Below are positions 37,676 to 47,700 of a DNA stretch of 64,000 bases, in pieces. Position numbers and translations under genes: made by a program. This DNA comes from Parabacteroides sp. (GTDB taxonomy: Bacteria; Bacteroidota; Bacteroidia; Bacteroidales; Tannerellaceae): NCBI GenBank assembly GCA_017937385.1, contig JAGBDR010000049.1, positions 1 to 64,000 of the forward strand. Direction: 5' to 3'. The notes beneath the pieces are model-generated. The model saw only the letters and a list, made by a program, of their open reading frames with translations, searched no databases and was not told where the DNA came from. Each line of letters starts with the position of its first letter. Position 1 is the first letter of the stretch.

Positions 37676-38680
37676 ATGAAAGTTTCCAATTCCATCATCC
37701 TATCCCTTGCGGTCCTCGCCACCCTGCTTTGCGGGTGCAACGACGAAGTGTTCATCCGCGATTACGCACCCTCGACCGGCGAAATAAAGTTGTCGGAAAC
37801 CGACACCACCTCCATCATCAGCTTTGAAGGCGCCAACTGGGAGGTAAGATCGCTATCGATCAGGAGCAAGGACGGTTTTCACGAAATGCTCCAAGGGAAC
37901 ATTTACGGGAAAGACGGGAATCTGCTATTCGAGAACACCGACCTGTACTCCAAAGGGGAAGAACTGGTCAAAATGACGATCACCCATCCCACCCTCAAGC
38001 TGACCCTCGAACGGACCGACGGCAAACATCTCCGCCTCTCGCGACCGGAAAACATGGACTACGAAACGCACCGGCTCTATCTGAGCGTAGGCAACGACTA
38101 CAATTTCAGGGAAATCAACATCGACATCGAGCCCTTCACCCCATACCGGCTCGACAGTATCGCCTATACCTTAAACTCGTATTTCATAAAAGACAGTATG
38201 GCACATAAAACGATAGTACAGAATTTCACGAACCTCACGTCAGACGTCTACACCTACACGCTCTATCCTTACACCTATTTCAAACAGGAGTATGATTTCA
38301 CAAACGAAGACCTATGGTACCCGACATTAGACAAGGATAAGCTGAAGATATTCGGCAATGAACCGCCGCCAGTCCCCGTCCCGACCCTTGACAAATACGG
38401 AAGCCCTGAAATGGCTGGCGCAACCTTGCCCCTGTCCGCCTCCACGGAATCGCTCGACTTGCCGGACAAAATGCTGGCGATACAGGAAACCGTCCGAGTC
38501 AATCCCAACAAGCGGATGTCATGCCGGATTACCTGCTGGTACCAATACCGGGGAATCCGCTTCAAGGTCTACGCCAGCCATCCGAAAACAGAAGAAAAAC
38601 GGCTCTTAGAAGGATTATTGGAGATACTGATACCACAGTTCTATTCGCTCCAGACAGAGGAACGGGACGTGAATAACTGA
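37676..38680 (+). CDS. Lipoprotein of unknown function
   Basis: A 334-residue protein with a lipoprotein signal (lipobox LLCGC, cysteine near residue 20). The rest has no domain I recognise; it looks beta-rich and lacks further cysteine clusters. An in-frame start 17 codons upstream lies inside the previous gene, so the ATG at 37676 is chosen because it places the signal peptide at the N-terminus. It is probably cotranscribed with the PagL-like gene and may act with it at the outer membrane. Confidence 0.75.
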   Translation: MKVSNSIILSLAVLATLLCGCNDEVFIRDYAPSTGEIKLSETDTTSIISFEGANWEVRSLSIRSKDGFHEMLQGNIYGKDGNLLFENTDLYSKGEELVKMTITHPTLKLTLERTDGKHLRLSRPENMDYETHRLYLSVGNDYNFREINIDIEPFTPYRLDSIAYTLNSYFIKDSMAHKTIVQNFTNLTSDVYTYTLYPYTYFKQEYDFTNEDLWYPTLDKDKLKIFGNEPPPVPVPTLDKYGSPEMAGATLPLSASTESLDLPDKMLAIQETVRVNPNKRMSCRITCWYQYRGIRFKVYASHPKTEEKRLLEGLLEILIPQFYSLQTEERDVNN

Positions 38681-38713
38681 TCTTGAAAAGAACGTACCTA
38701 TCATATTTATTTG

Positions 38714-38721
38714 TATGTTTG
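38714..38721 (+). promoter_or_regulatory. -7 promoter element of lemA
   Basis: TATGTTTG, 33 bp before the lemA ATG. Confidence 0.55.
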
Positions 38722-38754
38722 CACCCATTACAAATCTATAAACAGTAAAACGAC

Positions 38755-39312
38755 ATGACAACAATCCTTGTAATTGCGGCGATCGCCATACTGGCCATCT
38801 GGGTCGCCTCCCTGTATAACACATTGGTGAAACTGCGCAACAACCGCGAGAACGCGTTTGCCGACATCGACGTGCAACTCAAGCAACGCCATGACTTGGT
38901 GCCCCAACTGGTCGAGACGGTCAAAGGATATGCCTCCCACGAGAAAGAAACCTTGGAGCGCGTCATCAACGCTCGTAACGGAGCCGTCAGCGCAAAGACA
39001 ATCGACGACAAGATCGTGGCTGAAAACGCGTTAAGCTCCGCCTTGTCCGGTTTAAAGATCACGCTTGAAGCCTATCCCGACCTGAAAGCCAACCAGAACT
39101 TCTTGCAGTTGCAGGAAGAGATCTCCGACCTGGAAAACAAGTTAGCCGCCGTACACCGCTACTTCAATTCCGCCACAAAAGAGCTGAACAACGCCGTCGA
39201 GACCTTCCCGTCCAACCTGATCGCCGGCATGTTCGGTTTCAAGAAAGAGATCATGTTCGACCTCGGCGAACAACGCGCGACACTCGAAGAGGCACCTAAA
39301 TTCAAGTTCTGA
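38755..39312 (+). CDS. lemA: LemA family protein
   Basis: A 185-residue protein with one N-terminal membrane helix (about 2-22) and a LemA helical domain starting NNRENAFADIDVQLKQRHDLVPQLVETVKGY. The family is widespread; the role is unclear, but LemA is very often encoded next to an M48 peptidase, as here (4-bp gap). Confidence 0.92.
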   Translation: MTTILVIAAIAILAIWVASLYNTLVKLRNNRENAFADIDVQLKQRHDLVPQLVETVKGYASHEKETLERVINARNGAVSAKTIDDKIVAENALSSALSGLKITLEAYPDLKANQNFLQLQEEISDLENKLAAVHRYFNSATKELNNAVETFPSNLIAGMFGFKKEIMFDLGEQRATLEEAPKFKF

Positions 39313-39316
39313 AAAA

Positions 39317-40276
39317 ATGCAATACGTCGGAATACAAACCCAACAGAGCCGGAACAACTTCCGTTCCTTGCTCCTGTTATTTCTGTTTCCCTGCCTCGTC
39401 TTGGCCCTGACCTACCTGTTCTGTTTCCTCCTGAACGGGATTACCTTTGCCGATGAAGGGATTCCCCTGGCGGCCTACACGAACGCGATGTTCATCCAGG
39501 TCCTGCCCTACGTCGTCGGGGCCGTAGGGCTATGGTTTGTCATCGCCTATTTCGCCAACACGAGTATCATCAAGGCGGCAACCGGTTCCCAATCGCTGGC
39601 ACGCAAAGACAACAAGCGCGTCTATAACATCGTGGAGAACCTCTGCATGAGCCAGGGAATGAAGATGCCCAAGATCAACATCATCTACGACGACTCGCTC
39701 AATGCGTTTGCCAGCGGCATCAACGAACGGACCTACACCGTCACATTCTCGAAAGGGATCATCGAAAAATTGGACGACGAAGAGCTGGAAGCAGTCGCCG
39801 CGCATGAACTCTCGCACATCCGCAACCACGACGTGCGGCTGCTCATCATCTCAATCGTCTTTGTCGGTATCTTCTCCATGCTGGCGCAGATGGCATCGCG
39901 CACGCTCTACTACTCGTCCTTCAACCAGCGACGGGATGAGAAGAACAACACGGCGTTGCTAATGGTCGTCATGATGATCGTGGCAGCCATCGGGTACTTC
40001 TTCGCTCTGTTGATGCGTTTCGCCATCTCACGCAAACGGGAATACCTCGCTGACGCAGGTTCGGCCGAAATGACTAAAAACCCGCTCGCCCTTGCCCGTG
40101 CGCTCCGGAAAATATCGGCCGACCCGGACATCGAAGCCGTCCGCCGCGAAGATGTCGCCCAACTGTTCATCCAGCATCCGGGCGAACAGGCGAAAAGCGC
40201 ATTAAGCGGCCTGCACGGACTTTTCGCCACCCATCCACCCATCGAGAAACGGATCCGGATACTGGAGCAGTTCTGA
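39317..40276 (+). CDS. M48 family zinc metalloprotease (HtpX-like)
   Basis: A 319-residue membrane protease. Two N-terminal membrane helices (about 15-40 and 60-80) precede the catalytic domain with HELSH (H163, E164, H167) and the third-ligand region REYLADAGSAEM. Two further hydrophobic segments follow the zinc site. HtpX-type enzymes take part in membrane protein quality control. It starts 4 bp after lemA, so the two form an operon. Confidence 0.92.
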   Translation: MQYVGIQTQQSRNNFRSLLLLFLFPCLVLALTYLFCFLLNGITFADEGIPLAAYTNAMFIQVLPYVVGAVGLWFVIAYFANTSIIKAATGSQSLARKDNKRVYNIVENLCMSQGMKMPKINIIYDDSLNAFASGINERTYTVTFSKGIIEKLDDEELEAVAAHELSHIRNHDVRLLIISIVFVGIFSMLAQMASRTLYYSSFNQRRDEKNNTALLMVVMMIVAAIGYFFALLMRFAISRKREYLADAGSAEMTKNPLALARALRKISADPDIEAVRREDVAQLFIQHPGEQAKSALSGLHGLFATHPPIEKRIRILEQF

Positions 40277-40335
40277 ATCGGGAATTTTAACCAAGATTTA
40301 ATCCCCCGAACGCTTCCTACCCCGGCTGAATTTAA

Positions 40336-40343
40336 TATCTTTG
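40336..40343 (+). promoter_or_regulatory. -7 promoter element of the Xaa-Pro peptidase gene
   Basis: TATCTTTG, 26 bp before the ATG. Confidence 0.6.
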
Positions 40344-40369
40344 ATGCCGGAAAAAATGAAGCATTAAAG

Positions 40370-41548
40370 ATGATACAAAAAGAATTGATCGACGATCTCA
40401 AGCTGAAATGGGATCGTTTGCAGCAAGCCATGCGACAAATAAACGCCGATGGCTGCCTGCTCGCCGTAGATGTAAATCTGTATTATACGACCGGACGTAT
40501 CTATAGCGGTTACTTTTATCTTCCTGCGGAAGGTGCCCCCTGGTTCTTCGTGAAACGACCGAACGGTTTGGACGGCGACCAGGTGGAATACATACGGAAA
40601 CCGGAACAGATGGCAGAGCTCTTTGCCGCGCACGGCTTGAAAATGCCGGAAAAGTTGCTGCTCGAAGCGGACGAACTGACCTACAACGAATACATCCGCC
40701 TGCAAACCATCTTCCATCCGAAAGAAACAGCCAACGCAACCGCCGTGATACGCGGACTGCGCCGGATCAAGACACCTCACGAGATTGAAATGTTCCGCCT
40801 ATCGGCCGAACGCCATGCCCGGACATACGCCGAGATTCCCGAATGCTTCCGTCCCGGAATGACAGACCTCGAATTCCAATATGAAATAGAAAAGCGGATG
40901 CGCAAGAACGGTTCCATCGGGCTGTTCCGCGCGTTCGGTGCCAATATGGATATTTTTATGGGAAGCATTCTGGCGGGAGAAAATGCCGAAACGCCCTCTC
41001 CTTTCGACTTCGCCTTAGGGGGCGGCGGTATCGACGCTTCCTGCCCGTTGGGTGCGAACAGGACGGTCCTGAGAGAGGGAACGGCCGTCATGGTGGATAT
41101 GGCAGGCAACTACACGGCTTATATGACCGATATGACGCGCGTCTTCTCAGTCGGCTGGCTGACGGACCTCGCCTACCGGGCACACCAGACCGCCCTCTCT
41201 ATCCAAAACGAAATCGAACGTGTCGCACGGCCGGGAACCCCTTGCGCCGACCTCTACAACATAGCCGCCCGGATTACCGAAGAACAAGGACTCAGCCCCT
41301 ATTTCATGGGGACCAAGCAACAGGCGAAGTTCGTCGGACACGGCATCGGCATCCAGATCAACGAACTCCCCGTACTTACACCCCGCTCAAAAGAGGTGCT
41401 GGAGCCGAACATGGTATTCGCCCTCGAACCCAAATACGTGATACCGGGCGTAGGTGCCGTCGGCATCGAAAACAGTTTCTTAGTCACAGAAAACGGTCTG
41501 GAGAAAATCACCCATTTCCCAGAAAACATCATCCCATTAGACAAATAA
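40370..41548 (+). CDS. M24 family Xaa-Pro aminopeptidase
   Basis: A 392-residue cytoplasmic peptidase with an N-terminal creatinase-like domain (about 1-155) and a pita-bread M24 domain. Metal ligands are visible in VDMAGNYTAYMTDMTRVF (two Asp), GHGIG (His) and FALEPKY ... GIEN (two Glu). No signal peptide. The gene ends in a 7-bp repeat array leading directly into phoA. Confidence 0.9.
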   Translation: MIQKELIDDLKLKWDRLQQAMRQINADGCLLAVDVNLYYTTGRIYSGYFYLPAEGAPWFFVKRPNGLDGDQVEYIRKPEQMAELFAAHGLKMPEKLLLEADELTYNEYIRLQTIFHPKETANATAVIRGLRRIKTPHEIEMFRLSAERHARTYAEIPECFRPGMTDLEFQYEIEKRMRKNGSIGLFRAFGANMDIFMGSILAGENAETPSPFDFALGGGGIDASCPLGANRTVLREGTAVMVDMAGNYTAYMTDMTRVFSVGWLTDLAYRAHQTALSIQNEIERVARPGTPCADLYNIAARITEEQGLSPYFMGTKQQAKFVGHGIGIQINELPVLTPRSKEVLEPNMVFALEPKYVIPGVGAVGIENSFLVTENGLEKITHFPENIIPLDK

Positions 41549-41567
41549 ATCATAAATCATAAATCAT
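41545..41567. repeat. 7-bp tandem repeats at the pepP-phoA junction
   Basis: Three 7-bp units ATAAATC plus AT, overlapping the stop codon of the peptidase gene (41546-41548) and ending 1 bp before the phoA ATG at 41569. It therefore forms the whole 20-bp intercistronic spacer. Confidence 0.75.
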
Positions 41568-41568
41568 A

Positions 41569-43263
41569 ATGAAAAAGACAATCACTCTTCTCCTGCTACT
41601 GGCAATCATCTTCGCGCCGGTAAAAGCCCAGGAAACAAAAAACGTCAAGCCGGTAAAGAATGTCATCCTTCTGATTCCGGACGGTACATCCATCGGTACA
41701 GTCTCCATGGCACGTTGGCTGCAATGGTACACCAACCCCGACAAGCCGAAATTGAACATCGACCCGTATCTCTGCGGAACCGTTCGCACGCATTCTTCGA
41801 ATGCCCCGATCGGCGACTCGGCCCCTACGACCTCTTGCTACATGACTGGACAGCCCAGCCGTACAGGTTATGTTTCCACCTATCCGGAGAACGACGGTAA
41901 CAACGACATCTACCCGACCGATCCGGCACGTGCTTTCCAACCCTTGACAACCGTCCTGGAAGCCGCCAAGATCAAACAGGGCAAATCGACCGGATTGGTT
42001 TTCACCTGCGAGTTCCCGCATGCGACACCGGCCGACTGTTCCGCCCACAGCTACAACCGGGGCAAATATGAATGGATCGCCCCGCAGATGGCCCACAATG
42101 ACCTGAACGTCGTGATCGGCGGTGGTGCCGGCTTGCTTCCCGAAGAGAGCGAAGCCTACCTGAAAGGCAACGGATACGGCGTCTTCAAGAATGACATCAA
42201 CGGTATGCGTAACTATAAAGGCGACAAGATGTGGGCCCTGTTCGGCGACCGGGAAATGGCTTACGACCTCGACCGCGACCCTGCCCAGCAACCCTCTTTG
42301 GAAGAAATGACACGCAAAGCGATTGAAAAACTTTCCCAGAACCCGAACGGCTTCTTCCTGATGGTGGAAGGCAGTAAGGTAGACTGGGCGGCCCACGCCA
42401 ACGACCCGGTCGGCATGGCAACCGATTTCCTGGCTTACGACCGTGCTTGCGGCGCCGCGCTCGAATTTGCCCGCCGGAATGGGGAAACAGCCGTTATCAT
42501 GGTTCCCGACCACGGCAACAGCGGGATCAGCATCGGCCGTCGCGACTGTACCGGCTACGACAAGCTGAGCAAGGAACAGCTGTTCCACCAGTTCTCCCTG
42601 TACAAGCTGACTGCCGAAGGTTTCGCACAAAAGGTGAACAGCGTCCCGGCTTCTGAAGTGCAGAACGTGTTCCGCACCTATGCCGGTTTCGAACTGACCC
42701 CGGAAGAGCTGGATGCCTTGAACCATTGCAAAGATTACAAGAACAGCCCGATACCGGAAAGCGAACGTTCGATCAAAGGCAAAGGTTCCTTGTATAGCGG
42801 CTCGCTGACCTCTTTCATGTCCAAATTGCTGACCTCCCGCACTTGCTTCGGCTTTACGACAGGCGGCCATACCGGTGAAGAGGTATTCCTCGCCGCCTAC
42901 CATCCGGACCTTGCCAGCCTGCCACTGGGTATGCACACCAACATCGAGCTGAACCAGTATCTCTGCGCCCTGTTCGGCATGACGCACGATACGCTGGAAG
43001 AACTGACAGCCGCCAACTTCGTCCCTCACACGGAAGTATTCAAGAACTTCAAATGTGAAATCGTCCCGGCTGCGGACGAAAAAGGGTCTCCTTCATTGGT
43101 GGTAAAGAACAAGAAGAAACAAATCAACATCACACCGTTCAGCAACATCGTGACAATCGGAAAGAAAGGCCAGGAGGAAATCCGCCTGAACTCGGTAGTC
43201 GTGTATGTAGACAAGAACAACACATTCTATTTACCCTCTAAATTAGCGGATTACCTGCAATAA
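41569..43263 (+). CDS. phoA: Periplasmic alkaline phosphatase
   Basis: A 564-residue metal-dependent phosphatase with a signal peptide (about 1-20, FAPVKAQ). The N-terminal metal ligand is in LLIPDGTSIG, the catalytic serine is S84 in GDSAPTTS, and the other metal-binding regions are HANDPVG, MVPDHGNSG and TGGHTGEEV. A C-terminal extension of about 90 residues (about 475-564) lies past the catalytic core. Probably cotranscribed with the peptidase gene (20-bp gap). Confidence 0.93.
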   Translation: MKKTITLLLLLAIIFAPVKAQETKNVKPVKNVILLIPDGTSIGTVSMARWLQWYTNPDKPKLNIDPYLCGTVRTHSSNAPIGDSAPTTSCYMTGQPSRTGYVSTYPENDGNNDIYPTDPARAFQPLTTVLEAAKIKQGKSTGLVFTCEFPHATPADCSAHSYNRGKYEWIAPQMAHNDLNVVIGGGAGLLPEESEAYLKGNGYGVFKNDINGMRNYKGDKMWALFGDREMAYDLDRDPAQQPSLEEMTRKAIEKLSQNPNGFFLMVEGSKVDWAAHANDPVGMATDFLAYDRACGAALEFARRNGETAVIMVPDHGNSGISIGRRDCTGYDKLSKEQLFHQFSLYKLTAEGFAQKVNSVPASEVQNVFRTYAGFELTPEELDALNHCKDYKNSPIPESERSIKGKGSLYSGSLTSFMSKLLTSRTCFGFTTGGHTGEEVFLAAYHPDLASLPLGMHTNIELNQYLCALFGMTHDTLEELTAANFVPHTEVFKNFKCEIVPAADEKGSPSLVVKNKKKQINITPFSNIVTIGKKGQEEIRLNSVVVYVDKNNTFYLPSKLADYLQ

Positions 43264-43302
43264 GCACCCCTGTCTGCAAAGGTGCCGCACACCCCTCCCG
43301 AC

Positions 43303-43440
43303 ATCTGCTGCAGATCTCCTCCGAGGACTGCTGCAGATGTCTTCCGAGGACTGCAGCAGATGTCCCCCGACGACTGCAGCAGATGTCGGAGGACGACTGC
43401 AGCAGATGTCGGAAGGGTACTGCAGCAGATGTCAGAAAGG
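43303..43440. repeat. 23-bp periodic array (six units), GACTGCAGCAGATGTC core
   Basis: Six units start every 23 bp, at 43303, 43326, 43349, 43372, 43395 and 43418. Each has a 16-bp core (consensus GACTGCAGCAGATGTC) and a 7-bp variable spacer (CTCCGAG, TTCCGAG, CCCCGAC, GGAGGAC, GGAAGGG, AGAAAGG). The first unit is preceded by GAC so that it also reads as the inverted core. The array begins 40 bp after the phoA stop. The remainder of the 361-bp gap (43441-43624) is AT-rich and contains only the promoter of the efflux operon. Confidence 0.85.
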
Positions 43441-43589
43441 GATTTTCTATATGCTTCCATACACACCCCAAAACAAGCTCCTTATCTATTTATAAATTCA
43501 TTAAGAACTCTTTTCTTAAATTCTCCAAACAGTATCAATCTGGCAAACATATAATGTAATCCAGACAAATTGCACTTTTCCTTTTTTTG

Positions 43590-43597
43590 TACATTTG
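43590..43597 (+). promoter_or_regulatory. -7 promoter element of the RND efflux operon
   Basis: TACATTTG, 27 bp before the ATG of the adaptor gene. A TTG at 43570-43572 is a possible -33 element with a short 17-bp spacer. Confidence 0.6.
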
Positions 43598-43624
43598 CGT
43601 CGTTTTTAAAGAAATAGGACAAAT

Positions 43625-44731
43625 ATGACAAGAACAAATGCAAAATGGATACGGCTGATGGCAGTTATCGGCTGTACGACTATGTGGATGGCATCGTGCA
43701 AACACGCACCGGATGCGCAGATGAAAGCGACTTATGAAACAATGAAAGTTTCAACAGCAGACAGAGAGCTGACAACATCTTACTCTGCCACAATCCGTGG
43801 ACGCCAGGATATAGACATTTATCCGCAAGTATCAGGAACGATCGAACGGCTCTGCGTGACAGAAGGACAGGCCGTACGCAAAGGCCAACTCCTGTTCGTC
43901 ATCGACCAGGTCCCCTATAAAGCAGCCTTGAAGACGGCACAGGCAAACGTGGAAGTAGCAAAAGCGTCCTTGGCCACTGCCGAACTGAACTACAACTCAT
44001 CCAAAGAGTTGCATGCCAAAAAGGTCATTTCCGCTTTCAACCTGAAAACAAGCGAAAACAGCTACCTGACCGCCAAAGCGCAATTGGCACAGGCCGAAGC
44101 CCAGGAGCTGAACGCACGCAACAGCCTCTCCTATACGGAAGTCAAGAGCCCGACCGACGGGGTTATCGGCATGTTGCCGTACCGCGCCGGCGCATTGGTC
44201 AGCCCCTCCATCCCGCAGCCGCTGACAACTGTTTCCGACAATTCCAACATGTATGTCTATTTCTCCATGACCGAGAACCAGCTGTTGGCCATGAGCCGCC
44301 AATACCCGACCATGAACGAAGCGATGGAAAACATGCCGGAAGTATCGCTGAAGTTGAACGACCAGTCCCTCTACGACCAGAAAGGAAAGATCGAATCCAT
44401 CAGCGGAGTGATCGACCGGCAGACCGGGACAGTCGGCGTACGTGCCGTGTTCCCCAACGAATCCCGCCTGCTCCATAGCGGAGCCGCCGGCAACGTGCTC
44501 ATCCCGCAGACATACAAGGACTGCATCGTCATCCCGCAGGGCGCAACCGTCCGTTTGCAGGACCAGACTCTTGTCTATAAGGTGGTGGACGGCAAAGCCG
44601 TTTCCGCATTAATCTCCGTGGCTGAAATCAACGACGGCCGCGAATATATCGTACTGGACGGCCTGAAGGTTGGCGAAGAGATCATTGCCAAAGGAGCCGG
44701 TTTGGTACGCGAAGGAACGCAAGTTAAATAA
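43625..44731 (+). CDS. RND efflux periplasmic adaptor (AcrA-like lipoprotein)
   Basis: A 368-residue membrane fusion protein. It has a lipoprotein-type signal (MWMASC) and then the standard order: beta-barrel start, lipoyl half-motif GTIERLCVTEGQAVRKGQLLF, an alpha-helical hairpin (about 100-165), the second lipoyl half SPTDGVIGML and a C-terminal membrane-proximal domain. It links the inner-membrane pump to the outer-membrane channel. First gene of a three-gene operon; no regulator gene adjoins it. Confidence 0.92.
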   Translation: MTRTNAKWIRLMAVIGCTTMWMASCKHAPDAQMKATYETMKVSTADRELTTSYSATIRGRQDIDIYPQVSGTIERLCVTEGQAVRKGQLLFVIDQVPYKAALKTAQANVEVAKASLATAELNYNSSKELHAKKVISAFNLKTSENSYLTAKAQLAQAEAQELNARNSLSYTEVKSPTDGVIGMLPYRAGALVSPSIPQPLTTVSDNSNMYVYFSMTENQLLAMSRQYPTMNEAMENMPEVSLKLNDQSLYDQKGKIESISGVIDRQTGTVGVRAVFPNESRLLHSGAAGNVLIPQTYKDCIVIPQGATVRLQDQTLVYKVVDGKAVSALISVAEINDGREYIVLDGLKVGEEIIAKGAGLVREGTQVK

Positions 44732-44742
44732 AGAATCGACGT

Positions 44743-47700
44743 ATGAAAGGAAATATATTTATCAAACGGCCAGTTATGGCCATCTCCATCTCCATCCTTA
44801 TTTTGGCGATCGGATTGATTTCGCTCTTCACCTTGCCGGTTGAGCAGTATCCTGATATTGCTCCTCCTACCGTCAATGTAAGGGCGACCTACACCGGAGC
44901 GGATGCCGATGCCGTGATGAACAGTGTCATCATGCCACTGGAAGAGAGCATCAACGGTGTGGAAAACATGATGTACATGACCTCCACGGCGACCAATGCC
45001 GGTTCGGCCACCATCGAAATCTACTTCAAGCAAGGGACGAACCCCGATATGGCGGCCGTCAACGTGCAGAACCGCGTGACGAAAGCACAGGGGTTGTTGC
45101 CCGCCGAAGTAACCCGTATCGGTGTCAGCACCCAGAAACGACAGACCAGTTTCTTGCAGATCGACGCCTTGGTTTGTAACAATGGCCGGTATGACAAGAC
45201 CTTCCTTGGAAACTACCTCGACATCAACGTCGTCCCGCGTATCAAGCGTATCGAAGGTGTGGGCGACGTAATGGAGTTGGGCGACACCTACAGTATGCGT
45301 ATCTGGCTGAACCCCGAACGGATGGCCCAATACGGATTAGTTCCTTCTGACGTGACTGCCATATTGGGTGAACAGAATATCGAGGCACCGACCGGTTCGC
45401 TGGGCGAGAACTCCAAGAACGTGTTCCAATATACGATGAAATACCGCGGCCGTCTGAAAAGCGTGGAAGAGTTCCAGAACATCGTGGTCCGTGCCCAGGC
45501 AGACGGTTCCGTATTGCGCCTGAAAGACGTGGCCAAAGTGGAATTGGGAACCTTGAGCTACGGTTTCGACAGCCAGATGGACGGCAAGCCGGCCGTTACG
45601 TTCATGATCTACCAGGTGGCCGGTTCCAATGCAACGGAAGTAAACGAACGCATTGCCGCCGAGTTGGAAAAGATGAAAGAGGAATTGCCGACCGGAACGG
45701 AATTCATCACGATGATGAGCTCCAACGACTTCCTCTTCGCCTCTATATATAATGTAGTAGAAACGTTGATCGTGGCGATCCTCCTTGTCATCCTGGTCGT
45801 GTATTTCTTCTTGCAGGACTTCAAGAGTACGTTGATCCCGTCTATTTCCATTATTGTATCGTTGATCGGTACGTTCGCCTGCCTGACTGCCGCCGGATTT
45901 ACCATCAACATCCTGACGCTGTTTGCCTTGGTGCTTGCCATCGGTACGGTGGTGGACGACGCGATCGTGGTGGTGGAAGCCGTGCAAGCCAAATTCGACT
46001 CGGGCTACACCTCCTCCTACCAGGCAACCAAAGACGCGATGGGCGACGTGACGATGGCCGTTATCTCCTGTACCTGCGTGTTCATGGCGGTGTTTATCCC
46101 GGTAACGTTCATGGGCGGTACTTCCGGTATCTTCTATACGCAGTTCGGTGTGACGATGGCGACTTCCGTCGGTCTTTCCATGATCTGTGCCTTGACGCTC
46201 TGCCCCGCCTTGTGTGCCATGATGATGCGCCCGAGCGACGGGACGAAGAGTGCCAAGAGTATCAACGGCCGTGTACGTGCCGCTTATAACGCCTCCTTCA
46301 ATGCCGTATTGGGCAAATACAAGAAAGGGGTCATGTTCTTCATCCACCACCGCTGGATGGTGTGGGTCGGACTGGTTGCCTCCGTCATCCTGTTGGCTTG
46401 GTTGATCAACAACACAAAGACCGGTCTTGTCCCGCAGGAAGACACAGGTACCGTCATGGCAAACATCGCGATCGCTCCGGGTAGTACACTGGAAGAGACC
46501 GGTAAAGTATTGGACGAGGTAGAAGAGATCCTGCGGAACACGCCGGAGATCGAACACTACTCGCGCGTAGCCGGTTACGGCTTCTTGGCCGGCCAGGGTA
46601 CCTCTTACGGTATGGCCATCATCCGTTTGAAGAACTGGGATGAACGAAAAGGAGCCGAACATGTTTCCAGCACCGTCATCGCTCGCCTGAACGCCCAATT
46701 CGCCCAAATCAAGGAGGCGCAGATCTTCTGCTTCGAGCCGGGTATGATTCCCGGGTACGGTTTGGGTAACTCCATCGAGCTGAACTTGCAGGACCGTACA
46801 GGTGGAGAGATGAGCGTGTTCTACGGCAATGCCATGCAATACATCATGGCGTTGAACCAGCGTCCGGAAGTAGCAATGGCGTATACCTCTTATGCCATGA
46901 ACTTCCCGCAGATCTCGGTAGAAGTCGATGCCGCCAAATGTAAACGTGCCGGCATTTCGCCTTCGACGGTTCTTGACGTATTGGGCAGCTACTGTGGTGG
47001 TGCATACGTCTCCAACTACAACCAGTTCGGTAAAGTATACCGTGTGATGTCGCAAGCCTCGCCGGAATACCGCCTTGACGAACAGTCACTGAACAATATG
47101 TTTGTCCGCAACGGGGCGGAAATGGCTCCGATCAGCCAGTTTGTCACCTTGAAACGGGTACTCGGTCCTGAAGTGGCCAACCGTTTCAACCTCTTCAGCT
47201 GTATCACGGTCAATGTGAACCCGGCTCCGGGCTACTCTACCGGTGAAGTACAGCAGGCGATTAAAGAGGTAGCCGACCAAATGCTGCCGGCAGGATACGG
47301 GTACGAATATGGCGGTATGGCACGTGAAGAAGCCAATAGCGGAGGTGCACAGACCCTGTTCATCTATGCCGTCTGTATCTTGCTTATCTACTTGATCTTG
47401 GCCTGCTTGTACGAGAGCTTCCTCGTGCCTTGGGCTGTTATCCTGTCTGTTCCGTTCGGTTTGATGGGTTCATTCCTGTTCGCCAAGGTGTTCGGGTTGG
47501 AAAACAACATCTACCTGCAGACCGGTGTGATCATGTTGATCGGTCTGTTGGCCAAGACTGCCATCTTGATTACCGAGTTCGCCATCGAACGCCGCCGCAA
47601 AGGGATGGGTATCGTCGAATCGGCCTACTCAGCCGCACAAGCCCGTCTGCGTCCGATCCTGATGACCGTGCTCACGATGATCTTCGGTATGCTCCCGTTG

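Noticed and set aside
41596-43029. Long open frame (477 codons) on the minus strand
   Set aside because: It lies wholly antisense to phoA, whose catalytic motifs are all intact, and its predicted protein shows no family features. It is a codon-usage shadow.
43303-43440. CRISPR-like array
   Set aside because: Core is 16 bp and spacers are only 7 bp, at a strict 23-bp period; no cas genes are present. It fits the intergenic tandem array class instead.
45337-47055. Long open frame (572 codons) on the minus strand
   Set aside because: Antisense to the AcrB-like permease gene, with His/Arg/Asp-rich low-complexity composition typical of shadow frames.
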